Of a DNA stretch of 64,000 nt, positions 44,066-51,979 are shown in pieces; within the stretch, counting starts at the first letter, position 1; every line of letters begins with the position of its first letter. The stretch is from Enterococcus wangshanyuanii. Its GTDB lineage: Bacteria; Bacillota; Bacilli; Lactobacillales; Enterococcaceae. The notes under the pieces are model-generated. The model did no database searches and had not been told where the DNA came from. It saw only the letters and a program-made list of their open reading frames with translations. A program made the position numbers and the translations under genes. The stretch is from positions 2,542,001 to 2,606,000 of the forward strand of contig NZ_CP021874.1 in the NCBI RefSeq assembly GCF_002197645.1, in the 5' to 3' direction.

Positions 44066-45339
44066 TTTATTCTAGCTCAGAGTCAGCGCAGTTAATAGCT
44101 GCCTTAAAAAAGAACTTACAGAGTGGAAAAGAAGCATCTGAACAGTTAAAATCTGGCAGTCAGAAAGTGATAGCAGCTGTGGATGGGAAAACCCTCTCTG
44201 GAGCCGCTTATACCGCCGGTAAGGGATTATTTAGTGATCTAATTTTGCCAACGATCAGTAAAGTTACTTCAGCACTTGACGAAGTTGAACAAGAGCTACA
44301 AACATATACAAATGCTGATGGAAAAGTAGCTAGTGAAGGAAATTTAGATGAAGACAAATTGACACGACAGATTGCTACAAAGAAAGCGATGAAGGCTTCT
44401 GTAGAAGCATCTGCATCTGTGGCTAGAAGTCTTTCTAGAAATAATCCTGTCGCAAAAATATTAGATGCGCTACTAAACGTTGAAGCATCGTTAAATCGTA
44501 TGGCAACTGAATATGAACAGGATATTCAAGAGTTACAAGAAAAGTTAGAAAAACTACGGCAATTTTCTTCTGAGACAAGTGGTTTATTTAGTAATAGCTT
44601 GAACAATATGAATATTGCTATGCAAGGTTGTTTGGTATTAAGTAATACTACGATTAATAGTGATGGGTCATATAAGCTTCCAGAAGGAACAGATAAAAGT
44701 TGGTTTACCTCATTACAAAATAAACAGGCCGATTATGGGAATATTATCGCGGTTCTTCAAGGAACAGCAACTGAATTTGCAGGAGATCAAATTGAAAAAA
44801 ATCTAGGTAAGGCTGGTGCAAAATACGGAGAAAAACTATCTAGTTCTATTTGGTCGAATAGATATTCAATAACTATGCCTGATGGACGAATTTTAGGACA
44901 AGTTCCAGGAGCCACTGCAGCTGCAAGAGAATCTATTGAAAATACTGCCAAAGGTGTTAGCAAATATTTTGGAAAAGCACTAACTGAAGTTGGCGGTACT
45001 TTTATTGGTGTGGGAATCGACTTATGGCAAGGTGATTCGGCAGAAGAAGCTTGGGGAAAAGAAATTACAACGGGCATTGCTGCAGTAGGTGTTACAGGTG
45101 CGATTGAATTAGGATCTGCAGCTTTAGTAAGTGCTGGAGTGTTAGCTAATCCAATAGGCGTGGGTATAGTTGGAGCAATTGGTATAGGTATAGGTGTAGG
45201 GCTAGCGAATGATTGGTTGCGTGATAATTTCAAAGGGGTAAAAGATTTTGAAGATAGTGTGGGTAATGCTGTAGTCTCAGGATGGAATAAACTCTCTGAT
45301 GGAGTTGGCGACTTTATTGGAGGAATTTTTTCATGGTAG
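44056..45339 (+). CDS. LXG-domain T7SS protein with glycine-rich membrane-active C-terminus
   Basis: The 427-residue protein has an LXG-type helical N-terminal domain (about 1-200), starting GLIYSSSESAQLIAAL. A middle region leads to a Gly-rich hydrophobic tract (about 335-390) such as IGVGIVGAIGIGIGVG. This is reminiscent of glycine-zipper pore-forming LXG toxins such as TelE, so an inner-membrane-damaging toxin against rival bacteria is likely. The start is TTG, backed by AAGGAGTG; it overlaps the upstream gene by 10 bp. The next gene overlaps its stop and is the probable immunity gene. Confidence 0.8.
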   Translation: MGLIYSSSESAQLIAALKKNLQSGKEASEQLKSGSQKVIAAVDGKTLSGAAYTAGKGLFSDLILPTISKVTSALDEVEQELQTYTNADGKVASEGNLDEDKLTRQIATKKAMKASVEASASVARSLSRNNPVAKILDALLNVEASLNRMATEYEQDIQELQEKLEKLRQFSSETSGLFSNSLNNMNIAMQGCLVLSNTTINSDGSYKLPEGTDKSWFTSLQNKQADYGNIIAVLQGTATEFAGDQIEKNLGKAGAKYGEKLSSSIWSNRYSITMPDGRILGQVPGATAAARESIENTAKGVSKYFGKALTEVGGTFIGVGIDLWQGDSAEEAWGKEITTGIAAVGVTGAIELGSAALVSAGVLANPIGVGIVGAIGIGIGVGLANDWLRDNFKGVKDFEDSVGNAVVSGWNKLSDGVGDFIGGIFSW

Positions 45340-46055
45340 ATAATTCAAAAATTGAAAAAGGGGAACTGTTTAATCTCTCTTTTGATGACAAAAAAGTAGT
45401 GTTAGGGTGGGTGTTACTACTAACTCAAGATAATGAGGAATATTTGATAAGACAAAATTCAGGTTTAATTGGTTTTGGTAAGCATAAAATTAAACGTGAA
45501 ATTTATAAGTCAAATGTAGATCTTAGAGATAAAATTATTTCTAAAGACGAAATGAAGAATGTAATGAAAAAAAAATCCGAACGAAATTTTATCGGTATTT
45601 CTATAGGGATAGTATTAAGTGCAATTCTGAGGCATAGTATCGAGAAATCTTGGATATTTGGAGAAACTAATTTTCCTCCAAACATATTAACTGGTATCTT
45701 TAATCTTATGATTTTTTGGACAATTTTTAGTCTAATTTTTTATCTGATATCAAAGTATAGAAAACAACGATTCTTGTCCAACGTAGAGAAATTTTGTAAT
45801 GGAGATTTAGATCTAGTTGGGAAAGGATATGAAATAAATGTTTCTCTAGAAAAAGAAGTTCCCATTAAAAATATTTTGCCACTAATATTTCTAATAGGGA
45901 TAATAGTATTTGTAACGATAATACTTCCATTTTTGGTTCAAGAAAGATTATTTGCTATATTGATAACAGTAATTGCGCTTTTACTTTTTTTCAACGGGAA
46001 CACTATTTTAAACAAAAAAAAGGTTGAATACTTAATAACGAGAATGGAGAAATAA
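45333..46055 (+). CDS. Membrane protein, candidate immunity protein for the LXG toxin
   Basis: The 240-residue protein has four hydrophobic segments (near 90, 125, 183 and 205). It begins inside the last codons of the toxin gene (ATG overlapping its stop), with GGAGG upstream. A membrane immunity protein would suit a membrane-active toxin, as for the TelE partner TipE. I see no family motif, so the role is inferred from position and topology. Confidence 0.65.
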   Translation: MVDNSKIEKGELFNLSFDDKKVVLGWVLLLTQDNEEYLIRQNSGLIGFGKHKIKREIYKSNVDLRDKIISKDEMKNVMKKKSERNFIGISIGIVLSAILRHSIEKSWIFGETNFPPNILTGIFNLMIFWTIFSLIFYLISKYRKQRFLSNVEKFCNGDLDLVGKGYEINVSLEKEVPIKNILPLIFLIGIIVFVTIILPFLVQERLFAILITVIALLLFFNGNTILNKKKVEYLITRMEK

Positions 46056-46056
46056 T

Positions 46057-46377
46057 ATGAAAGATCAAAATTTATTACCGATAGGTAGTGTAGTTTATTT
46101 AAATGAAGGGATTATTCCTCTAATGATAATAGCTAGACAACCAATAGTAAATATTAATGAAGAAAAATGTTACATGGACTATGCGGCTATTAATCAATTA
46201 ACAGGATTAGTAAGCATGGAAGAATTTGCATACTTCAATCAAGAAGACATAAGCGATGTTTTGTATGAGGGATTCGTAGGAGAAAATGAAGAGAGAGTTC
46301 TTTCTGCGTTAAAAGAATGGAGAGAAAAAAATACACATATCTCCAAAGGGCGAGTTTCGGAAATTATTGATAAATAG
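46057..46377 (+). CDS. DUF4176 family T7SS-associated protein
   Basis: The 106-residue soluble protein has the DUF4176 start LLPIGSVVYLNEG and the LMIIARQP segment. Members occur in T7SS toxin loci of Firmicutes with no settled role. It follows the candidate immunity gene by one base. Confidence 0.85.
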   Translation: MKDQNLLPIGSVVYLNEGIIPLMIIARQPIVNINEEKCYMDYAAINQLTGLVSMEEFAYFNQEDISDVLYEGFVGENEERVLSALKEWREKNTHISKGRVSEIIDK

Positions 46378-46417
46378 AATTATGTTCTTGATTTAGATCA
46401 GCCTAAGGAGAGCACTT

Positions 46418-46668
46418 ATGGAAAATAAACAACCAAGAATAAAAGTAAAAATGAATCCTGTACTATATTATCCTCATGTACGTAAAGATGTGAAAAAGAA
46501 CTGGAAGAACAATTTTTAAATGATCTAGAGGCAGTTGCAGCGGAAGATGATACTCTGACTTTTTCAGAGGCTTCACCTGAACGCATTCCAACGTATATAA
46601 AGCGGTTAACAGATTGTTATGAGACATGGAAAAGAGAAAGAGTAATTTACGAGAGAAATATCATTTAG
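46418..46668 (+). pseudogene. Frameshifted small gene at the end of the T7SS module
   Basis: The ATG at 46418, after AAGGAG, opens a frame that stops after 33 codons. Adding one A to the A5 tract at 46493-46497 would extend it to about 83 residues, ending RVIYERNII at 46668. The restored C-terminal part reads as normal coding sequence (ELEEQFLNDLEAVAAEDD). No family is recognised. As with the Lap2-like gene, one missing A explains the break, so sequencing or assembly error is possible. Confidence 0.6.
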
Positions 46669-46817
46669 GATGAGAATAAAAATAGTGATAAATAAAACTA
46701 CATCTGAGTATAAGTAATTGAGCACTTTGTGAACGGTTATATGGCTTAATGATCGGCGCAAATAAGTAGAACAAACTAAGTTAGCTCAATGTTACTTGGA
46801 GAAGAAGCTCAATAAGT

Positions 46818-46879
46818 AATCAACTAACAGCTCCTTCCTGTCATCTCTAAATATGACAGGAAGGAGCTGTTAGTTGATT
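46818..46879. terminator. Very long bidirectional terminator
   Basis: A perfect 27-bp stem (46818-46844 with 46853-46879, 8-nt loop) lies between the T7SS module and the convergent yfhO-like gene. Confidence 0.92.
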
Positions 46880-46891
46880 ATTTTCATTTTT

Positions 46892-49522
46892 TTATTTTCT
46901 CTTACGTTTCCGAGGTTTGACCAAATCCAGCTTAGGCTTATTGATCACTCGTACATAAAATACAAAACCACCAATACAAGTAACGAATAAAACTGTTCCA
47001 AGGATAAAGCCTTCCGGCAAATAAACGAATTTGATCGTGTGTTCACCTTTTGTTACAGGAATACTTACGAATGCGTTTTTAAAGGCTTTTACAGGGACTT
47101 TTTTGCCATCGACATAAGCCTTCCAGCCTTTATCATATGGGATCGTTGTTAAAAGCACTTGGTCTTTATCTGCAGTGACCGTTCCAGTTGCTTTACGGCC
47201 TTTAGCAGATAGCTCAGCACCCTTATCCTGGATCGCCTGAACAGATTGTTCAAAGGCCTTAGTATCCATTCCAACAACTTTTGGTTCCATAAAGCTCACG
47301 GCTGTTGTGCCGTAGAAGCTGACCGTGAATGTGACCGTTGTAGGCGTATCATAATAACCTAGATTGTAGTATTGTCCAGTGATGTTGATTTGTGATTTTT
47401 GACTGGTACCATTTACCGACATCGTTGCCGTTGAGCTTTCCAGCTGCGCGAAGTCCGTCGGGAACAAGCTAAGATATGCTTGTGTGTTTGCTGGTACATC
47501 AACCGTCCATGTAATATCTTTAGCAACGTTATTTTGAACTTCTCGATAAGTCACAGATGTCCCATTTTGTTCAATCTTCACATTGTTTTTATTGAGGATC
47601 GTTGGTTGATAAAATGTAAAATAGTTTTGTTTTTGATCAGCTAACGCGTTGAATAAATTTGTTTGACTGCTTAAATTGTCATTGGTCGGCTGTTTTACAG
47701 AATAAATGTCTTTGTCTGCTAAAAAGCCTAACGGCAGCGCATTGCTATTTTCATATAACGAGAATTTCCCTGCTTTATCCGTTGGGGAAAAACCGAATTT
47801 CAAAGGATCACTTTCAGAAATATTGTATTTGATCCCGACCAATGAATCCATTAATAGTGTGTTGTTTGGATAACGGATATTCAGCGCAGTTCCTCTTGCT
47901 CTAAAACCTAAATCATTCAGATAAGAAGAAGAATGACGGTTTCTTATTGAAGAAAACAGGCTGACCCCACTATAGCCGTAATTGATACTATCATTTGATG
48001 AAACAGGGTTCAGGTTCTCCAAACGATAAAAGGAATCGTTGTCTTTTTTTGTTTTATCGACGAGCTGCTTAAGTGACGGATACGGCTCACTATACAAGCT
48101 GCGGGAAGCATAGTTCCAATCGTCTAAAATACCATTTAACATGGCGTTTGTATTGAGAAAGGCTTCGGTTGAGACCAATAATAGTAATAAGATGATCAGA
48201 TAGTTCATCGGAATTTTTTTCAATTGGTAAAAAACGATTCCAGCTAAATATAAAAGTAAAAATACGACCGTCAAGATAAACGTGGTGATTGGAATATAGT
48301 CATAGCTTGTCGCACTTTTTGTGCCTTCTGCTAAAGCAAAGATAGCGATCAGAATAATCGTCGTTCCTGCCAGCAAACCTAAATCATCTTGTTTGAATTT
48401 CTCAAAGCCATATCCAGCTAGAAGCACCACTAGAAAAGAGAATAAGAAGCTGTAGCGGAATAAAAACATATTCGGCGCATGCATCCCATGCCAAAATAGA
48501 TTCAATGGCGTAATGTAAAAACTGGCAATCAAAATAACGAATAAACTACCAAACAGCACTTTATTTTTCCAAGGAATTTCTTTTGTGACAAAATAAAAGA
48601 CACAGAAAATCAACGGAAGCAAACCGATATAAATGAAAGGGATCGAGCCATATTTAGTCGTGTCGTAGACACCGATCATATTTTTCATGACAACATCCCA
48701 AAAAGCCGTTGCTTCTGTTTTGAATTGAGTCACTTGAGACAAGGTCTCTCCATTTGCTCTTAAATCAAGGACAGCTGGTAAGACTAGAATCATCGACGCG
48801 CCGCCTGCTAGTAAAGAGGTCAGTCCATAAGAAACGATTCTTTTTTTGTATAGCGTCCAATTGGTCAATGTCCGGGCAATGAAGTAAAGGAATGAAAAAA
48901 CACCGATCATAAAGCCCATGTAAAAATTAGAGATGAACAATAGCAAATAGCTGACGAATAGCAATGTAGGCTTTTGTTTATCCATCAAGCGATGAATCCC
49001 CAATATGACTAACGGCAAATACGTAAAGGCATCCAGCCACATGATGATTTCAGAATGAGCAGTGGCAAATGACATTAGTGCATAAGGTACACTAAGCATA
49101 ACGTGGCCCCATTTTGGCATCTTATAGGTATTTCTCGCAAAAACCCAAAAAGACAGACCCGCTGATCCAATTTTTAATAAGGTAATCAGATAGAGTGCAT
49201 CAGGGATATTTTGATTTTTAAAAAATAGTACAAGCGGTGTAAAGAGCCCGCCAAGATAGTAAGAAATCAAAGAAAGATAATTTAGACCTAGAGAAGCATT
49301 CCATGTATAAAAAATACTTTGTTTTCCATGAAGAACATTATTGAAACTTGCATGGAAATTGGAAAATTGTGAAAAGGAGTCACTCGCCATCACACTACGG
49401 CTGCTCCCTGGATAGATACCAAGACTTAAATAAACAATGACCATTACAAAAAAAGGAATGAAAAAGCTGGCGGTCATATAAGGCCAGTTTTCTTTGGTAA
49501 ATGCACGAATTTTTTTCTTCAT
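46892..49522 (-). CDS. YfhO family membrane protein (probable glycosyltransferase)
   Basis: The 876-residue protein has about 12 membrane segments in its first 460 residues, a large extracellular region (about 460-830) and a last membrane helix before a Lys/Arg-rich tail (KPRKRKRK). The N-terminal SDSFSQFSNFH and WNASLGLNY segments are family marks of YfhO. YfhO proteins are GT-C-like transferases linked to glycosylation of lipoteichoic acid. A GTG at 49534 is in frame, but GAGGTCG favours ATG 49522. Confidence 0.9.
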   Translation of the reverse strand: MKKKIRAFTKENWPYMTASFFIPFFVMVIVYLSLGIYPGSSRSVMASDSFSQFSNFHASFNNVLHGKQSIFYTWNASLGLNYLSLISYYLGGLFTPLVLFFKNQNIPDALYLITLLKIGSAGLSFWVFARNTYKMPKWGHVMLSVPYALMSFATAHSEIIMWLDAFTYLPLVILGIHRLMDKQKPTLLFVSYLLLFISNFYMGFMIGVFSFLYFIARTLTNWTLYKKRIVSYGLTSLLAGGASMILVLPAVLDLRANGETLSQVTQFKTEATAFWDVVMKNMIGVYDTTKYGSIPFIYIGLLPLIFCVFYFVTKEIPWKNKVLFGSLFVILIASFYITPLNLFWHGMHAPNMFLFRYSFLFSFLVVLLAGYGFEKFKQDDLGLLAGTTIILIAIFALAEGTKSATSYDYIPITTFILTVVFLLLYLAGIVFYQLKKIPMNYLIILLLLLVSTEAFLNTNAMLNGILDDWNYASRSLYSEPYPSLKQLVDKTKKDNDSFYRLENLNPVSSNDSINYGYSGVSLFSSIRNRHSSSYLNDLGFRARGTALNIRYPNNTLLMDSLVGIKYNISESDPLKFGFSPTDKAGKFSLYENSNALPLGFLADKDIYSVKQPTNDNLSSQTNLFNALADQKQNYFTFYQPTILNKNNVKIEQNGTSVTYREVQNNVAKDITWTVDVPANTQAYLSLFPTDFAQLESSTATMSVNGTSQKSQINITGQYYNLGYYDTPTTVTFTVSFYGTTAVSFMEPKVVGMDTKAFEQSVQAIQDKGAELSAKGRKATGTVTADKDQVLLTTIPYDKGWKAYVDGKKVPVKAFKNAFVSIPVTKGEHTIKFVYLPEGFILGTVLFVTCIGGFVFYVRVINKPKLDLVKPRKRKRK

Positions 49523-49816
49523 AATCGACCTCACAATGTAATAAATAAACTAACTATAGTGTAGCATATCCCTAGAAAAATTGATTGCTTGAGGTAGAAA
49601 ATCTAAAAAAATTTAAACGTTTATTAGTGCTTGATCTAACGGTAGCTGAAAAAGTTCTAACTATTGAAAATAATTAGCGTCAAAAAATTAGGATTTTCTC
49701 TAATAAATAGATAAGAATAACTGTTTTTTGTATGATAAAATGATAACTTAATGAATTCTATACTAAAAGGAAGGATTAAATGATTGATCCTAATAAAATC
49801 AAAGGAGCTAGGAACA
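49523..49816. other. AT-rich intergenic region between divergent membrane genes
   Basis: About 290 bp hold no convincing gene. Short alternative frames from 49780 lack family sense. Promoters for both flanking genes probably lie here but no strong pair stands out. Confidence 0.35.
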
Positions 49817-50293
49817 TTGAAGGAAGAGTTGAGGAATGCAAAACAAGAAATGAAAGAGAAAATGAGACCATATCAAATATACGGTTATTATATTTCGATC
49901 CCTCTAATTATCATAGTAGTATTCGTGTTATCTTTTTTAGGAATAAATATAAAATCGGTAGGTACGATCATACTTGCATTTACTATTTTGGCTCATGTTG
50001 GTGTAAGTAAATTAAATTTGGTATCCAAAAAAAAGTATATCGCACCGATATTGATGTATGTTGCAGAAATAGTTGGTCTTATCATGGGAATCGTAATGAT
50101 TTCAGAAATTGCAATGGGTGGAACGGGTGATACATCTCTTATATTAATCGGATTAACAGTCTTTCCGATTGAAGTTATAGCTATTATTTTCTTTTTCATT
50201 ACTGCAAATGATATAAAAAAAGCGTATCCAGCGATGAAGCAAGAATCAAAAGAGGCACGTGAAACGTATTTGGCTATAAAGAAAGGCAACTAA
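49817..50293 (+). CDS. Membrane protein of unknown function
   Basis: The 158-residue protein has an N-terminal charged helix (about 1-20), four membrane segments between about 24 and 135, and a charged C-terminal tail. The frame is open from 49784, but AAAGGAGC upstream of TTG 49817 gives the best start. I do not recognise the family. Confidence 0.65.
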   Translation: MKEELRNAKQEMKEKMRPYQIYGYYISIPLIIIVVFVLSFLGINIKSVGTIILAFTILAHVGVSKLNLVSKKKYIAPILMYVAEIVGLIMGIVMISEIAMGGTGDTSLILIGLTVFPIEVIAIIFFFITANDIKKAYPAMKQESKEARETYLAIKKGN

Positions 50294-50340
50294 AGATCGT
50301 CTTTAGGAGCTAGTTGTTGTAAAAGAATACCTAAATAGAA

Positions 50341-50391
50341 AAAAGAGAGGGAGATAAAACTTGCAGAGTAATATCTTCCTCTTTTCCCATT
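50341..50391. terminator. Terminator between convergent genes
   Basis: An imperfect stem, AAAAGAGAGGGAGATA with TATCTTCCTCTTTT, is followed by T. It lies between the membrane-protein gene and the hydrolase gene. Confidence 0.7.
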
Positions 50392-50403
50392 TTTTATAAA
50401 TGT

Positions 50404-51372
50404 CTAGTCAAAGTACTTCTCAAAAAATACTGAAATCTTCTCAAATGGAATGATCTCTAATTGATCGTATAAATCTGTGTGTGATGCATTTGGTAGAATC
50501 AGCAATTCTTTGTTTTCACCAGTTAGTTGTTTAAATGCATCTTGGCTGAAATAAAGAGAATGAGCTTTTTCACCGTGGATCATTAAAACAGCATTGCGAA
50601 TTTCATTGCTGTATTGCAGAATAGACATGTTCATAAAAGAGAGTGATGAAGTGATATTCCATCCGTCTGTTGAATTCAGTGAGCGTTCGTGATAGCCACG
50701 AGCAGTTTTATAATAGTCATGATAGTCTTTGACAAACTGTGGTGTATCTTCAGGGATTGGATCGATCACGCCGCCAGCTCTTGCGTACGCTCCATTTTTA
50801 TAATCCTCTATTCGTTGTGCATTTAAATGTTTACGCAGATCATATCGGGCGTCTTCATCCATCGTATCAAAATAGCCATTGGTAGTTACACGGGACATAT
50901 CGTACATTGTCGCGGTAACAGTCGCCTTGATTCGTGTATCGATGGCGGCTGCATTCAACGCCATACCGCCCCAGCCGCAGATTCCGATGATGCCGATTTT
51001 TTCTTGATCGACATTATCAAGTGTAGAAAGAAAATCGACTGCTGCTTGAAAGTCCTCTATGTTGATATCAGGAGAAGCTACAAAGCGTGGCTGACCGCTA
51101 CTTTCACCTGTAAAAGATGGATCAAACGCAAGGGTCAAAAAGCCTTTTTCAGCCAATGTTTGTGCGTATAATCCTGATGATTGCTCTTTCACTGCTCCAA
51201 ACGGTCCAGCAACAGCAATCGCAGCTAGTTTGGCAGTAGAACTTTTAGGTTCGTAAAGATCGGCTGCCAAGGTTAGACCATATCGTGTGTGGAAAGTTAC
51301 TTTTCGATGATTGATCGTATCGCTTTTCGGAAAAACTTTGTCCCAGCTCTGTGTCATTGTTAATTGTTTCAT
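50404..51372 (-). CDS. Alpha/beta hydrolase with cysteine at the nucleophile position
   Basis: The 322-residue protein has the alpha/beta-hydrolase fold marks AVAGPFGAVKEQSS and FDPSFTGESSG. A nucleophile elbow GICGWGG (near 149-155) has Cys where most members have Ser, as in dienelactone hydrolase. An acid and a histidine near the end (NASHTDLYD) complete a triad. The substrate is unknown. It is divergent from a MerR gene, and its promoter has a 19-bp spacer with a MerR operator, so the regulator probably induces it. Confidence 0.88.
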   Translation of the reverse strand: MKQLTMTQSWDKVFPKSDTINHRKVTFHTRYGLTLAADLYEPKSSTAKLAAIAVAGPFGAVKEQSSGLYAQTLAEKGFLTLAFDPSFTGESSGQPRFVASPDINIEDFQAAVDFLSTLDNVDQEKIGIIGICGWGGMALNAAAIDTRIKATVTATMYDMSRVTTNGYFDTMDEDARYDLRKHLNAQRIEDYKNGAYARAGGVIDPIPEDTPQFVKDYHDYYKTARGYHERSLNSTDGWNITSSLSFMNMSILQYSNEIRNAVLMIHGEKAHSLYFSQDAFKQLTGENKELLILPNASHTDLYDQLEIIPFEKISVFFEKYFD

Positions 51373-51397
51373 TCTATCATTTCTCCTTTGAATGTAT

Positions 51398-51455
51398 TTG
51401 ACAGTGATTTTTCTGTGTATTAGAATGATAAAACCTAAACCTGACTTTAGGTCAA
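51398..51455. promoter_or_regulatory. Divergent promoters with a MerR operator
   Basis: Minus strand, for the hydrolase: TTGACC (51450-51455), 19 bp, TATCAT (51425-51430). The spacer holds the inverted repeat ACCTAAA-N6-TTTAGGT (51433-51452). Plus strand, for merR: TTGACA (51398-51403), 17 bp, TAGAAT (51421-51426). The operator overlaps the predicted merR start site, so binding would both activate the hydrolase and repress merR. Confidence 0.87.
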
Positions 51456-51485
51456 GGGAGAAAATGAAAAAATGGAGGGAAAAAT

Positions 51486-51926
51486 ATGTTTACGATCGGA
51501 CAGGTGTCTGAAATGTTTCATTTACCAATATCGACGTTACGATACTATGATAAAGAAGGTCTATTCCCTACTATGCAAAGAGTTTCTGGTGCAAGACGAT
51601 TTTCAGAAAATGAGATAGAAGCGTTGAGAGTGATCGAATGTTTAAAAAAATCAGGACTGGAAATAAAAGACATCAAAAAATTCATGGAGTGGAGCACCCA
51701 AGGCGGCCAAACTTATGCACAACGTAAAGAACTGTTTGAGAAGCAGCGTGTAGTGGTTGAAAATGAAATAGAAAAATTAGAAAAAGTATTGGACATGCTC
51801 AAATATAAATGCTGGTACTATGATAGAGCGATTGAGGATGGCGATGAAATGCGTATAGCAACAATGCTGCCGGATCAACTACCTGAAGAAATTCAAGAAC
51901 ATTATGATCGTGCACATGCTATCTAA
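51486..51926 (+). CDS. MerR family regulator of the divergent hydrolase
   Basis: The 146-residue protein has a MerR DNA-binding domain (about 1-70) with VSEMFHLPISTLRYYDKEGL and a C-terminal coiled coil. It has one Cys in the effector region (KYKCWYYD), so redox or electrophile sensing is conceivable. The operator in the shared promoter suggests that it controls the hydrolase and itself. Confidence 0.92.
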   Translation: MFTIGQVSEMFHLPISTLRYYDKEGLFPTMQRVSGARRFSENEIEALRVIECLKKSGLEIKDIKKFMEWSTQGGQTYAQRKELFEKQRVVVENEIEKLEKVLDMLKYKCWYYDRAIEDGDEMRIATMLPDQLPEEIQEHYDRAHAI

Positions 51927-51928
51927 TC

Positions 51929-51978
51929 AAAATAAAACAGCAGCTTCTGTTTCGCTACAGAAGCTGCTGTTTTATTTT
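51929..51978. terminator. Bidirectional terminator between merR and hisK-like genes
   Basis: A perfect 22-bp stem (51929-51950 with 51957-51978, loop of 6) has A/T flanks suitable for both directions. Confidence 0.95.
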
Positions 51979-51979
51979 A

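Noticed and set aside
44787..45233. 148-residue minus-strand frame opposite the LXG gene
   Set aside because: Its Pro/Thr/Ala-rich product mirrors the Gly-rich toxin region; it is a shadow of it.
49780..50010. Alternative 76-residue frame before the membrane protein at 49817
   Set aside because: It has no sensible protein features, while the overlapping frame encodes clear membrane segments.
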